From Pseudomonas urmiensis (lineage in GTDB: Bacteria > Pseudomonadota > Gammaproteobacteria > Pseudomonadales > Pseudomonadaceae): a stretch of DNA of 64,000 nt. The notes under the pieces were generated by a model. It saw nothing but the letters and a program-made list of their open reading frames with translations, was not told the DNA's origin and did no database searches. Below, piece after piece: positions 38,150 to 46,765 of this stretch. A program made the position numbers and the translations under genes. Position 1 is the stretch's first letter. Each line of letters opens with the position of its first letter. The stretch covers positions 873,001-937,000 of the forward strand of contig NZ_JABWRE020000001.1 in assembly GCF_014268815.2 (NCBI RefSeq), given 5' to 3'.

Positions 38150-38224
38150 GCGGGCTTGCCCCGCGATAGCATCAGAACAGGCAGCAAGGTTGTCACTGCT
38201 ATCGCTATCGCGGGGCAAGCCCGC
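38150..38224. repeat. Inverted REP pair (BIME) between fliG and fliH
   Basis: The 21-base arm at 38150-38170 (core GGGCTTGCCCCGCG) is repeated perfectly in inverse orientation at 38204-38224, with a 33-base loop. In RNA this is a strong stem-loop within the fliE-J unit and could lower fliHIJ levels relative to fliEFG. Confidence 0.9.
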
Positions 38225-38267
38225 ACCCACGCTGCTCTGGTTGAAATTGGTTTCGGGAACATCAAGC

Positions 38268-39041
38268 ATGTCTACTACTGAACACCCCAGCGACCTGATC
38301 CGTGCCCGCGACCTCGAGGGCGTCGATGTGTGGGCGCTGCCTAGCTTCGACCCGGCACCTGAGCCGGAGCCGGAACCTGAGCCAGAAGTGATCGAGGAAG
38401 AAGTCGAGGAAGTGCCGCTGGAGGAAGTCCAGCCGCTGACCCTCGAAGAGCTCGAAGCGATCCGCCAGGAGGCCTACAACGAAGGCTTCGCCACTGGCGA
38501 GCGCGAGGGCTTTCACAGCACTCAGTTGAAGGTGCGCCAGGAGGCTGAAGTGGCCCTGGCCGCCAAGCTGCAAAGCCTGGAACAGCTGATGGGGCATTTG
38601 CTCGAGCCCATCGCCGAGCAGGATACCCAGATCGAGAAATCCCTGGTGCATCTGGTCGCCCATGTGACCCGTCAGGTGATCGGTCGCGAATTGCGCAACG
38701 ACTCCAGCCATATCACCCACGTGTTGCGCGAGGCACTCAAGCTGCTGCCCATGGGCGCCGACAACATTCGCATCCATCTCAATCCGCAAGACTTCGAGCT
38801 GGCCAAGGCCCTGCGCGAACGGCATGAGGAGAGTTGGAAGTTGCTTGAAGACGAGGCGCTGCTGCCAGGTGGTTGCCGCATCGAGACGGCCCACAGCCGC
38901 ATCGATGCCACTGTGGAAACCCGTATGGAGAAGGCCGTGGCGCAACTGTTCGACCAGTTGCATGACCAGGCCCTGCATCCGGCGGCGGCAGATCTGTCCA
39001 TCGAACTGAATGCCCCTTCTGGAGCTACTGATGCGCCTTGA
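38268..39041 (+). CDS. fliH: Flagellar assembly protein FliH
   Basis: FliH (257 aa) is the stator-like regulator that holds the ATPase FliI and links it to the C ring through FliN. After a conserved start ([20 protein letters not shown]) comes a low-complexity acidic repeat [11 protein letters not shown] and then [14 protein letters not shown]. The helical part has GREREG-type [10 protein letters not shown] and the C-terminal domain has [20 protein letters not shown]. The frame is open back into the REP pair, but ATG 38268 starts the conserved region. Its ribosome site is weak (GGGAAC). Confidence 0.93.
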   Translation: MSTTEHPSDLIRARDLEGVDVWALPSFDPAPEPEPEPEPEVIEEEVEEVPLEEVQPLTLEELEAIRQEAYNEGFATGEREGFHSTQLKVRQEAEVALAAKLQSLEQLMGHLLEPIAEQDTQIEKSLVHLVAHVTRQVIGRELRNDSSHITHVLREALKLLPMGADNIRIHLNPQDFELAKALRERHEESWKLLEDEALLPGGCRIETAHSRIDATVETRMEKAVAQLFDQLHDQALHPAAADLSIELNAPSGATDAP

Positions 39042-40389
39042 TCGCACCAGTTTCGGCAAGCGCTTGGGCGGATACGCCGAGGCGATCAAGTTGCCTGAGC
39101 AGCCCGTGGTGGAGGGGCGTCTGCTGCGCATGGTCGGCCTGACCCTGGAGGCCGAAGGCTTGCGCGGCGCCGTCGGTAGCCGCTGCATGGTGATCAATGA
39201 CGACAGTTATCACCCGGTCCAGGTCGAGGCCGAGGTGATGGGCTTTTCCGGCAGTAAGGTGTTCCTCATGCCCGTCGGCAGCATCGCCGGCATCGCCCCG
39301 GGCGCGCGCGTGGTGCCACTGGATGACAGCGGCCGCCTGCCGATGGGCATGAGCATGCTCGGGCGGGTGCTCGACGGCGCTGGCCGTGCGCTGGACGGCA
39401 AGGGCGGGATGAAGGCCGAAGACTGGGTGCCGATGGACGGCCCGGTGATCAACCCGCTCAACCGCGACCCGATCAGCCAGCCGCTGGATGTCGGTATTCG
39501 CAGCATCAACGGTTTGTTGACGGTCGGTCGCGGCCAGCGCCTGGGCCTGTTTGCCGGTACCGGTGTGGGTAAGTCGGTGCTGCTGGGCATGATGACCCGC
39601 TTCACCGAAGCCGAAATCATCGTGGTCGGGTTGATCGGCGAGCGGGGTCGTGAGGTCAAGGAGTTCATCGAGCACATCCTTGGCGAAGAGGGCCTCAAGC
39701 GTTCGGTGGTGGTGGCTTCGCCTGCCGACGATGCGCCGCTGATGCGCTTGCGCGCGGCCATGTACTGCACGCGGATCGCCGAATACTTCCGCGACAAAGG
39801 CAAGAATGTCCTGCTGTTGATGGATTCGCTCACCCGTTTCGCCCAAGCTCAGCGGGAAATTGCCCTGGCCATCGGCGAGCCGCCAGCGACCCGTGGCTAT
39901 CCGCCGTCAGTGTTCGCCAAGCTGCCCAAGTTGGTGGAGCGCGCCGGTAATGGCGAGGCTGGGGGCGGCTCGATCACCGCCTTCTACACCGTGCTCTCGG
40001 AAGGTGACGACCAGCAGGATCCGATCGCCGACTCGGCGCGGGGTGTGCTCGATGGTCACTTCGTGTTGTCGCGGCGCCTGGCTGAAGAAGGGCATTATCC
40101 GGCGATCGATATCGAAGCGTCGATCAGCCGGGTCATGCCCCAGGTGGTCGATGCCGATCACTTGCGCCAGGCGCAGAAATTCAAGCAATTGTGGTCGCGC
40201 CTGTCACAAAGCCGCGACCTGATCAGCGTGGGTGCCTACGTGGCGGGTGGCGATCCGGAGACGGACCTGGCCATCGCGCTGCAGGCCAAGCTGGTCGGCT
40301 TCCTGCGCCAAGGCCTGGACGAAAACGTCAGCATGGCGCAGAGCCGCGAACAGCTGGGTGCGGTATTCGCTGCGCCGGCGGGCGGTTGA
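39031..40389 (+). CDS. fliI: Flagellar export ATPase FliI
   Basis: FliI (452 aa from this start) is the F1-beta-like ATPase that energises loading of export substrates. Walker A is AGTGVGKS, preceded by GQRLGLF. Walker B is [20 protein letters not shown]. The conserved [20 protein letters not shown] and [15 protein letters not shown] strands are present. ATG 39031 (MRLDRTSF) is chosen because GGAG at 39021-39024 is correctly spaced; an earlier in-frame ATG at 39010 lacks a site. It overlaps fliH by 11 bases. Confidence 0.96.
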   Translation: MRLDRTSFGKRLGGYAEAIKLPEQPVVEGRLLRMVGLTLEAEGLRGAVGSRCMVINDDSYHPVQVEAEVMGFSGSKVFLMPVGSIAGIAPGARVVPLDDSGRLPMGMSMLGRVLDGAGRALDGKGGMKAEDWVPMDGPVINPLNRDPISQPLDVGIRSINGLLTVGRGQRLGLFAGTGVGKSVLLGMMTRFTEAEIIVVGLIGERGREVKEFIEHILGEEGLKRSVVVASPADDAPLMRLRAAMYCTRIAEYFRDKGKNVLLLMDSLTRFAQAQREIALAIGEPPATRGYPPSVFAKLPKLVERAGNGEAGGGSITAFYTVLSEGDDQQDPIADSARGVLDGHFVLSRRLAEEGHYPAIDIEASISRVMPQVVDADHLRQAQKFKQLWSRLSQSRDLISVGAYVAGGDPETDLAIALQAKLVGFLRQGLDENVSMAQSREQLGAVFAAPAGG

Positions 40390-40395
40390 TAGGCC

Positions 40396-40848
40396 ATGGC
40401 CATGCCCAGTCGAGCCGCGCGCCTGGCGCCGGTGGTGGAAATGGCCGAGGAGGCCGAGCGCAAGGCCGTGCAACGGCTTGGCCATTTTCAGCAGCAGGTG
40501 GCTCAGGCGCAGGCCAAGTTGGCTGAGCTTGAGCGCTTTCGCGAAGATTACCAGGCGCAGTGGATCAATCGCGGCGGGCAGGGGGTCAACGGCAGCTGGT
40601 TGCTCAACTACCAGCGCTTCCTTGCGCAACTTGAAACGGCCATGACCCAGCAGCGCCAGAGCCTGACCTGGCACCAGACCAACCTGAACAACGCGCGCAA
40701 TGCCTGGCAGCAGGCTTATGCGCGGGTCGAGGGGTTGCGCAAGCTGGTCCAGCGTTACCTGGATGAGGCGCGCCGGGCTGAGGACAAGCGCGAGCAGAAG
40801 CTGCTGGATGAGTTGTCCCAGCGCTTGCCTCGGCAGAGCTACATGTAG
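40396..40848 (+). CDS. fliJ: Flagellar export chaperone FliJ
   Basis: FliJ (150 aa) is a coiled-coil protein that sits in the FliI hexamer like the gamma subunit of F1 and contacts FlhA. Long helices cover almost the whole protein: MAEEAERKAVQRLGHFQQQV, LAELERFREDYQAQ, and RVEGLRKLVQRYLDEARRAE. Length and helix pattern fit the family. It starts six bases after fliI and closes the fliE-J run; a REP array follows and no ordinary terminator is seen. Confidence 0.93.
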   Translation: MAMPSRAARLAPVVEMAEEAERKAVQRLGHFQQQVAQAQAKLAELERFREDYQAQWINRGGQGVNGSWLLNYQRFLAQLETAMTQQRQSLTWHQTNLNNARNAWQQAYARVEGLRKLVQRYLDEARRAEDKREQKLLDELSQRLPRQSYM

Positions 40849-40853
40849 TGCGC

Positions 40854-41114
40854 GGCGCCCTTTTCGCGGGCAAGCCCGCTCCCACAGGGTTTTGCGTCTA
40901 AGCAGTTGTCTTGTGGTGTCAGTGCCATTTTGTCTGCGGGCGGGCGCGTTAATGCGAGGCCTGCGCTGAACCCTGTGGCAAGCCCGCTCCCCCAGGGGTT
41001 TGCGTCTAAGCAGTAGTCTTGTGGTGTCAGTGCCATTTTGTCTGCGGGCGGGCGCGTTAATGCGCGGCCTACGCTGAGCCCTGTGGGAGCGGGCTTGCCC
41101 GCGAAAAGGGCGCC
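40854..41114. repeat. REP array with a 108-base tandem duplication (fliJ-hsbA gap)
   Basis: Two outer arms (40854-40889 and 41079-41114) form a perfect 36-base inverted repeat with the GCGGGCAAGCCCGC core. Between and overlapping them, 40871-40978 and 40979-41086 are tandem copies of 108 bases differing at about six positions. This fills most of the 360-base gap 40849-41208. I see no ORF in it that looks real. Confidence 0.9.
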
Positions 41115-41132
41115 GCAGATTGCCTGCGGCGC
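41110..41132 (+). other. Hairpin downstream of the REP array
   Basis: GCGCCGCA, loop GATTGCC, TGCGGCGC: 8-bp perfect stem, no T run. May serve as the fliJ 3' end together with the REP. Confidence 0.45.
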
Positions 41133-41147
41133 TGTCCGCTTGCGGCA

Positions 41148-41163
41148 TGGCCGCTGGCCTGCT
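41148..41163 (+). promoter_or_regulatory. Candidate RpoN (sigma-54) promoter of hsbA-hsbR-hptB
   Basis: TGGCCGCTGGCCTGCT: GG at 41149-41150, ten bases, GC at 41161-41162. The invariant dinucleotides and spacing are right but the rest matches less well than at fleS or fliE. 47 bases before hsbA. Confidence 0.5.
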
Positions 41164-41208
41164 AAACCTTCTGAAGTCGCATTCGCCATCATCGAAGGAA
41201 TCGCTAGC

Positions 41209-41514
41209 ATGGCAGTCGAAACTGATTTTTCACGGGACGAGAAAAAGCTGACGATCAAGGTCAAGGGCCGCTTCGATTTCGGCAGGCACCAGGAGTTTCG
41301 AAGCGCCTATGAGCGCCAACCTGAACGCCCCGATACTGTCGTAGTCGACCTCAAGGAGGCCACCTACCTGGACAGTTCCGCCCTCGGCATGCTGCTGTTG
41401 TTGCGCGATCACGAAGGCGGTGATGACTCATGCATCAGCGTGATCAACACCAGCTCCGACGTGCGCAAGATCCTGGCCATTTCCAATTTCGACAAGCTCT
41501 TCGACATCAGCTGA
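41209..41514 (+). CDS. hsbA: Anti-sigma factor antagonist HsbA (STAS domain)
   Basis: 101 residues, a single STAS domain: TIKVKGRFDFGRHQEF then VVVDLKEATYLDSSALGMLL, with the phospho-accepting Ser in DSSALGM. In P. aeruginosa HsbA is phosphorylated or dephosphorylated by HsbR; unphosphorylated it binds the anti-sigma factor FlgM and frees FliA, and phosphorylated it supports c-di-GMP production. ATG 41209 has AAGGAA upstream; the open frame before it is REP-derived. Nine bases later hsbR starts, so the three genes form one unit. Confidence 0.92.
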   Translation: MAVETDFSRDEKKLTIKVKGRFDFGRHQEFRSAYERQPERPDTVVVDLKEATYLDSSALGMLLLLRDHEGGDDSCISVINTSSDVRKILAISNFDKLFDIS

Positions 41515-41522
41515 CAGCCCCA

Positions 41523-43214
41523 ATGCCAGCCGACCAAGCGCTGCGCGTATTGATCGCCGAAGACGGAGCGGCAGATCGGCTATTGCTTGCGCAAATCGTT
41601 CGTCGCCAAGGTCACGAAGTGTTCACCGCCGAAAACGGCGAGCAAGCCGTTGCCCTGTTCGCCGAAAAGCGCCCGCAGCTGGTTCTGCTCGATGCGCTGA
41701 TGCCGGTGATGGACGGTTTCGAGGCCGCCCGCCAGATCAAGGCGCTGGCCGGTCAGGCGCTGGTGCCGATCATCTTTCTCACCTCGCTCAGCGAAGACGA
41801 CGACCTGGTGCGTTGCCTTGAAGCGGGCGGCGACGACTTCGTGGCCAAGCCCTACAGTGCGGTAATTCTCGGCGCCAAGATCCACGCCATGAACCGTTTG
41901 CGCAGGTTGCAAGCAACGGTGCTGGAGCAGCGCGACCAGATAACCCGTCACCACCATCACCTGCTCAATGAACAGCGGGTGGCCAAGGCTGTGTTCGACA
42001 AGGTGGCCCACAGCGGTTGCCTGCGCTCACCGAATATTCGTTACTTGCAGTCGCCGTATGCGCTGTTCAATGGCGATCTGTTGTTGGCAGCCTTTACTCC
42101 TAGCGGTGACATGCATGTGCTGCTGGGTGACTTCACCGGTCATGGCCTGCCTGCGGCGGTCGGCGCCATGCCCCTGGCAGAAGTGTTCTACGGCATGACT
42201 GCCAAGGGCTATGGCCTGGCCGAAACCCTGCGCGAGATGAACGCCAAGCTCAAGCGTATCCTGCCGGTGGACATGTTCTGCTGTGCGCTGTTGCTGAACC
42301 TGAGCTTCCAGCGAGCCTGCGTGGAAGTGTGGAATGGCGGCATGCCCGACGGCTATCGGTTGTCGGCCAGTGGCGAGCTGCTGGCGACCCTGGCCTCCAA
42401 GCATTTGCCGCTGGGTATCCTGGCGCCAGAGCGATTCGATGACAGCACCGAGGTAATGCCGCTGGGCGTGGGCGAACGGCTGCTGTTGCTATCGGACGGG
42501 GTGCTTGATACCAGTGATGAGCAAGAGCGCTTGTTCGGTGTCGAGCGCTTGCAGGCGGTGATGGCCGAGAACCTTGACCCAGAGCGTTTGTTCGATGATG
42601 TGTTGCAGGCGCTGAAGCGTTTTGGCGGGCGTGCTCGCGACGATATCAGTCTGTGCGACATCCGCATGGTTGAACCGGGATTCGAGGCGCCTGCGGCAAT
42701 GCTCTACTCTGACAGTGGTCGATCCAGCCCGCTGGACTGGTCGCTGGGGCTCACGCTGCGGGGCGATAGCTTGAAGCGCTTCAACCCCGTGCCCTACCTG
42801 TTGCAGTTGCTGCAAGAGGTCCATGGGCTGCGGCCAAGCAGCGGGGTGTTGCACAGTGTGCTCAGTGAGCTGTATTCCAACGCCTTGGAGCATGGCGTGC
42901 TGGGCTTGGATTCGGGCCTCAAGCGCGATGCCAGCGGCTTTGCCGAATACTATCGGCAGCGCGCAGAGCGCCTGGCGCAGCAGGTCGATGGCGATGTGCG
43001 CTTTGATTTAAGGGTTGAACCGCACGGCCAAGGCGGGCGTCTGACCATTGAGGTGCGAGACAGTGGCGCAGGCTTTGATGTCGAACAGGTTTTAGCTCGA
43101 CCTGCGCATGAGCAAGGCTTCAGTGGTCGTGGAGTGAATCTGGTGCGGCGCTTGAGCCAGCACGCGCAATGGCTGGAAGGCGGGCGCTGCGCGCGGATAC
43201 AAATCTGTTGGTGA
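41523..43214 (+). CDS. hsbR: HsbR: response regulator with PP2C phosphatase and HATPase (anti-sigma kinase) domains
   Basis: 563 residues from ATG 41523 (the frame extends into hsbA). Receiver domain 1-120 with phospho-Asp57 in LLDALMPVMDG. The SpoIIE/PP2C phosphatase domain (about 185-380) has the metal-binding GDFTGHGLPAAVGAM, EVWNGGMPDGY and LLLSDGVLDT, plus RARDDISLCDI. The C-terminal HATPase of RsbW type (about 420-563) has ELYSNALEHGVLG, EVRDSGAGFD and GRGVNLVRRL. It both adds and removes phosphate on HsbA, depending on its own phosphorylation by HptB. Located between hsbA and hptB. Confidence 0.93.
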   Translation: MPADQALRVLIAEDGAADRLLLAQIVRRQGHEVFTAENGEQAVALFAEKRPQLVLLDALMPVMDGFEAARQIKALAGQALVPIIFLTSLSEDDDLVRCLEAGGDDFVAKPYSAVILGAKIHAMNRLRRLQATVLEQRDQITRHHHHLLNEQRVAKAVFDKVAHSGCLRSPNIRYLQSPYALFNGDLLLAAFTPSGDMHVLLGDFTGHGLPAAVGAMPLAEVFYGMTAKGYGLAETLREMNAKLKRILPVDMFCCALLLNLSFQRACVEVWNGGMPDGYRLSASGELLATLASKHLPLGILAPERFDDSTEVMPLGVGERLLLLSDGVLDTSDEQERLFGVERLQAVMAENLDPERLFDDVLQALKRFGGRARDDISLCDIRMVEPGFEAPAAMLYSDSGRSSPLDWSLGLTLRGDSLKRFNPVPYLLQLLQEVHGLRPSSGVLHSVLSELYSNALEHGVLGLDSGLKRDASGFAEYYRQRAERLAQQVDGDVRFDLRVEPHGQGGRLTIEVRDSGAGFDVEQVLARPAHEQGFSGRGVNLVRRLSQHAQWLEGGRCARIQICW

Positions 43215-43272
43215 GTGCTGGCCCCGGCAGCCGGCCAATACGTCATACTGGACTTGATCAAGGAGTGAGCAA

Positions 43273-43620
43273 GTGGTGGACATGCATATCGATCACCAGG
43301 TCCTGAGCGACCTGCAAGACGTCATGGAGAGCGGCTATCAACAGCTGCTGGAGACCTTTTTGGAGGATTCAGAACGACGCCTGAGTCAACTGCACGGTGC
43401 CAAGAATGCGGCTGAGCTCGGCATGGCTGCCCATAGCTTCAAGGGCAGCAGTAGCAACATGGGCGCTGTTGGCTTGGCGGCCCTGTGCCAGCAGCTTGAA
43501 GAGCGAGTCCGCCAGTCGCCGTTGTATGGCATCGAAGATCTGATCAACCGCATCGACCAGGAGTACCGTGAGGTTCAGTGCTTCTACCGCGGTGAATGTG
43601 CGCGCGTTTCTAGCAGCTGA
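43273..43620 (+). CDS. hptB: Histidine phosphotransfer protein HptB
   Basis: 115 residues, one Hpt domain. The phospho-His is His54 in MAAHSFKGSSSNMGA, and the four-helix pattern (LETFLEDSERRLSQLHGAKN, LAALCQQLEERVRQ) is complete. HptB relays phosphate from several hybrid kinases to HsbR in P. aeruginosa, controlling swarming and biofilm formation. GTG 43273 is chosen because AGGAG at 43261-43265 is seven bases away; GTG 43276 and ATG 43282 are alternatives. The next RpoN promoter begins just after its stop. Confidence 0.9.
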   Translation: MVDMHIDHQVLSDLQDVMESGYQQLLETFLEDSERRLSQLHGAKNAAELGMAAHSFKGSSSNMGAVGLAALCQQLEERVRQSPLYGIEDLINRIDQEYREVQCFYRGECARVSSS

Positions 43621-43628
43621 TCAAGACT

Positions 43629-43644
43629 TGGCGCGACTTTTGCC
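43629..43644 (+). promoter_or_regulatory. RpoN (sigma-54) promoter of fliK
   Basis: TGGCGCGACTTTTGCC: GG at 43630-43631, ten bases, GC at 43642-43643. Nine bases after the hptB stop and 49 before fliK. Confidence 0.82.
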
Positions 43645-43692
43645 TGTTTCTGGCCAGACGATTTTTACGCCATCTGGCGCGGAGACTTTTCA

Positions 43693-44994
43693 ATGCCTGT
43701 CGCACCCAATCCTTTGTTGCAAGCCAGCGCTATCGCCAAGCAGTCGCGCGCGGCCGACAAGCCCCAGTCGGCGGTGGCCGAGCAGGGTAAAGGGTTCGAT
43801 CAGGTCATGGCCAAGCAGGGGCGTGATAACAGCCCTGTGCGTGACGACAAGGTTGCCCAGGCCAAGCCCAAAGACAAACCGGATGCTGCAGCCAGCGGCA
43901 AGAAAGACGCTGGCGATAAGGCATCGGTTGCCGATGACGGCAAGAATTTGCCAGCGGCCGATGCAGCCCTTGCAGCAGGCGAAGCCGCTCAGGATGACGC
44001 TGCCAGTTCACTGGATGCCAGCCTGGTTGCAGGTCAGGTGACCGATGCGCAGCCCGGTGCCCAATTGATCCAGGCGCAAGCCGAGGCAGTGGCGCCGGTG
44101 CTCCAGGCGGTGGCCCAACAACCAGCAGCACCGTTGGCGCCAACTGTGGGCGACGAAGCGGCCAATGAAGCATTCGATCCGGAGGCTGACCCCCTGGCGG
44201 GCTTGCCCACCCTGCGCTTGGCCCTCGAGCAGAGCGCCCAGGCCAAAGGCACCACCTCGGCCCATGCCAATGGTGCTGATAGCGCCCAGGCGCAGCCTGA
44301 CGACGGCCAGCCAGCCGTCAATACCTTGGCGAACCTGATCAGCAAATCGCAAACCGAGGGTGAGCAGTCGGAGCCGGGCGATAAAGCCTTTGGCAGTTTG
44401 CTTGAAGATGGCCTGAAGGACATCAAGAGTGCCAGCAGTGACACTCGGGTCGACGACTTTGCCGATCGCCTGGCCAGTCTGACCCAGGCGGCCACGGCGA
44501 AAACCGCCAATGCGCTGCCGGTCAACCCGGCGCCATTGCATCAGCCGCTGTCGATGAATCAGAACGCCTGGACCGAGGGCTTGGTTAACCGGGTGATGTA
44601 CCTTTCCAGTCAGAACCTCAAGTCTGCCGAGATTCAACTGGAGCCGGCTGAGTTGGGGCGTCTGGATATTCGCGTCAATGTAGCGGCGGACCAAGCGACC
44701 CAAATCACCTTCATCAGCGGCCATGCTGGCGTGCGTGACAGCCTCGACAGTCAGTTGCATCGCCTGCGCGAGCTGTTTGCCCAGCAGGGCCTGGCCCAGC
44801 CTGATGTCAACGTTGCCGATCAGTCGCGCGGTCAGCAACAGCAGGCGCAACAAGATAGCTCGCAGCTATCTGGAGTAGCAGCACGGCGTGCACAAGCGGC
44901 CTCCGGCGAGCAAGGCGAGCTGGCAGATGCCGCTGCCCAGCCACTCGAGCAGCAAGTGGTGATCGGCGATAGTGCGGTCGACTACTACGCCTGA
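43693..44994 (+). CDS. fliK: Hook-length control protein FliK
   Basis: FliK (433 aa) is a secreted ruler that stops hook growth and switches export specificity at FlhB. The N-terminal two thirds are low complexity, rich in Ala, Gln, Asp and Pro, as expected of a ruler. The C-terminal switch domain (about 285-390) has the family signature SAEIQLEPAELGRLDIRVNV, then ITFISGHAGVRDSLDSQLHR and LRELFAQQGLAQPDVNV. Position between hptB and fliL agrees. Own RpoN promoter; REP pair downstream. Confidence 0.94.
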   Translation: MPVAPNPLLQASAIAKQSRAADKPQSAVAEQGKGFDQVMAKQGRDNSPVRDDKVAQAKPKDKPDAAASGKKDAGDKASVADDGKNLPAADAALAAGEAAQDDAASSLDASLVAGQVTDAQPGAQLIQAQAEAVAPVLQAVAQQPAAPLAPTVGDEAANEAFDPEADPLAGLPTLRLALEQSAQAKGTTSAHANGADSAQAQPDDGQPAVNTLANLISKSQTEGEQSEPGDKAFGSLLEDGLKDIKSASSDTRVDDFADRLASLTQAATAKTANALPVNPAPLHQPLSMNQNAWTEGLVNRVMYLSSQNLKSAEIQLEPAELGRLDIRVNVAADQATQITFISGHAGVRDSLDSQLHRLRELFAQQGLAQPDVNVADQSRGQQQQAQQDSSQLSGVAARRAQAASGEQGELADAAAQPLEQQVVIGDSAVDYYA

Positions 44995-45004
44995 TCGGGG
45001 CTTC

Positions 45005-45107
45005 GCCCTGGTTTGCGGGCAAGCCCGCTCCTGCAGGGGGCGAGCCGGCCACGCGTTAGAGAGACGACGCTAACTCTGTGGGAGCGTGCTTGCCCGCGGA
45101 CCAGGGC
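45005..45107. repeat. Inverted REP pair between fliK and fliL
   Basis: 45005-45037 (core GCGGGCAAGCCCGCTC) and 45076-45107 (inverse, GCGTGCTTGCCCGC) with outer GCCCTGGT/ACCAGGGC arms. One arm has a GC to GT change in the core. May act as the fliK 3' end. Confidence 0.85.
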
Positions 45108-45176
45108 GCAGCCCTGGCCATGCACCACAGCGGTTTATCATTCACCTGGCCCGGCAATCGCCCCTCCCGGCGATTC

Positions 45177-45192
45177 TGGCATAACACTTGCT
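45177..45192 (+). promoter_or_regulatory. RpoN (sigma-54) promoter of the fliLMNOPQR-flhB operon
   Basis: TGGCATAACACTTGCT: GG at 45178-45179, ten bases, GC at 45190-45191. Perfect TTGCT -12 block; 51 bases before fliL. Confidence 0.88.
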
Positions 45193-45242
45193 CAAGCCAC
45201 GTCATCCTCCTTTGAAACCCCGATGGACGACGGATTATTGGC

Positions 45243-45740
45243 ATGGCGAAGAGCGACGCAGTGAAAGACCCCGCCACGAAAGGCAAACTCAAGCTGATCC
45301 TGCTGCTGGTAGTAGCCCTGCTACTGGCCGTCGGCCTGTCGGTGGGCGCCACCTGGTTCATCATGCACAAGAGCGAGTCGGCTCCGGCAGCGGACCCAGC
45401 CCTGGCCAACATCAAGCCGGCAGCGATCTACGAGCCCCTGGCCCCAGCCTTCGTGGTCAACTTCAATCAGAACGGCCGCCAGCGTTACATGCAGGTGAGC
45501 ATCACCATGCAGGGCCGTAACCAGGCTGACCTGGACGCGCTCAAAGTGCACATGCCGGTCATTCGCAACAACCTGGTGATGATGTTCTCCGGTCAAGGTT
45601 TCGACACCTTGGCCAGTAGCTCGGTCGGCCAGGAAATGCTGCGCCAGAAGGCCACTGCGGTGGTTCAGGAAGTGGCGCAAAAGGAAGTCGGCAAGCCGGT
45701 CGTCGACCAGCTGCTGTTCACCAATTTCGTATTGCAGTAG
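45243..45740 (+). CDS. fliL: Flagellar basal body-associated protein FliL
   Basis: FliL (165 aa) is an inner-membrane protein that surrounds and helps activate the stators. One transmembrane helix near the N-terminus (KLILLLVVALLLAVGLSVGA) is preceded by a charged cytoplasmic tail. The periplasmic domain has the family pattern YEPLAPAFVVNF, RYMQVSITMQGRNQADLDAL and VVDQLLFTNFVLQ. First gene of the RpoN operon; fliM follows after nine bases. Confidence 0.96.
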   Translation: MAKSDAVKDPATKGKLKLILLLVVALLLAVGLSVGATWFIMHKSESAPAADPALANIKPAAIYEPLAPAFVVNFNQNGRQRYMQVSITMQGRNQADLDALKVHMPVIRNNLVMMFSGQGFDTLASSSVGQEMLRQKATAVVQEVAQKEVGKPVVDQLLFTNFVLQ

Positions 45741-45749
45741 GAGTCCGCA

Positions 45750-46718
45750 ATGGCCGTACAGGACCTGCTGTCCCAGGATGAGATCGATGCCCTGTTGCAC
45801 GGCGTCGATGATGGGCTGGTACAGACTGAAAGCGCAGCCGAGCCCGGTAGCGTCAAAAGCTATGACCTGACCAGCCAGGACCGGATCGTGCGTGGGCGCA
45901 TGCCGACCCTGGAGATGATCAACGAGCGCTTTGCCCGTTACACCCGGATCAGCATGTTCAACCTGCTGCGCCGCTCCGCCGATGTCGCGGTCGGTGGCGT
46001 GCAGGTGATGAAGTTCGGTGAGTACGTGCACTCGCTGTACGTGCCGACCAGCCTCAACCTGGTCAAGATCAAGCCGCTGCGCGGCACCTCGCTGTTCATC
46101 CTCGATGCCAAGCTGGTGTTCAAGCTGGTGGACAACTTCTTTGGTGGCGACGGGCGTCACGCCAAGATCGAAGGGCGTGAGTTCACCCCGACTGAGCTGC
46201 GGGTAGTGCGCATGGTCCTGGACCAGTGCTTCGTCGACCTCAAGGAGGCCTGGCAGGCGATCATGCCGGTCAACTTCGAGTACATCAACTCCGAGGTCAA
46301 CCCGGCCATGGCCAACATCGTTGGCCCAAGCGAGGCGGTGGTGGTGTCGACCTTCCACATCGAACTCGATGGCGGTGGCGGCGACCTGCACGTGACCATG
46401 CCGTACTCGATGATCGAGCCGGTGCGCGAAATGCTCGACGCGGGCTTCCAGTCCGACCTGGACGATCAGGACGAGCGCTGGGTCAAGGCCCTGCGCGAGG
46501 ACGTGCTGGACGTCAGCGTGCCGCTCTCGGCCACTGTGGCGCGGCGTCAGCTAAAGCTGCGCGACATCCTGCACATGCAGCCTGGCGATGTGATTCCCGT
46601 GGAGCTGCCTGAGCACCTGGTGCTGCGTGCCAACGGCGTGCCGTCGTTCAAGGCGCGGCTGGGGTCGCACAAGGGCACCCTGTCGCTGCAGATCATCGAT
46701 CCGATCGAGCGCCGCTGA
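45750..46718 (+). CDS. fliM: Flagellar motor switch protein FliM
   Basis: FliM (322 aa) forms the C ring and receives CheY-P. The N-terminal CheY-binding peptide is LLSQDEIDALLHGVDDG. The middle domain has TSQDRIVRGRMPTLEMINER and FAR, then FGEYVHSLYVPTSLNLVKIK and the GGGGDL-type GGDGRHAKIEGREFTPTE loop. The C-terminal SpoA domain (about 255-320) ends PSFKARLGSHKGTLSLQIID. Length is typical. Upstream of fliN in the usual order. Confidence 0.98.
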   Translation: MAVQDLLSQDEIDALLHGVDDGLVQTESAAEPGSVKSYDLTSQDRIVRGRMPTLEMINERFARYTRISMFNLLRRSADVAVGGVQVMKFGEYVHSLYVPTSLNLVKIKPLRGTSLFILDAKLVFKLVDNFFGGDGRHAKIEGREFTPTELRVVRMVLDQCFVDLKEAWQAIMPVNFEYINSEVNPAMANIVGPSEAVVVSTFHIELDGGGGDLHVTMPYSMIEPVREMLDAGFQSDLDDQDERWVKALREDVLDVSVPLSATVARRQLKLRDILHMQPGDVIPVELPEHLVLRANGVPSFKARLGSHKGTLSLQIIDPIERR

Positions 46719-46765
46719 AGGCGTGCCGCTCGCAACCCCCGAATTGAATGCTTGTCGAGGACATT

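Noticed and set aside
41038..41208. Longer 5' end for hsbA
   Set aside because: The added 57 residues are translated REP sequence; ATG 41209 with AAGGAA starts the STAS domain.
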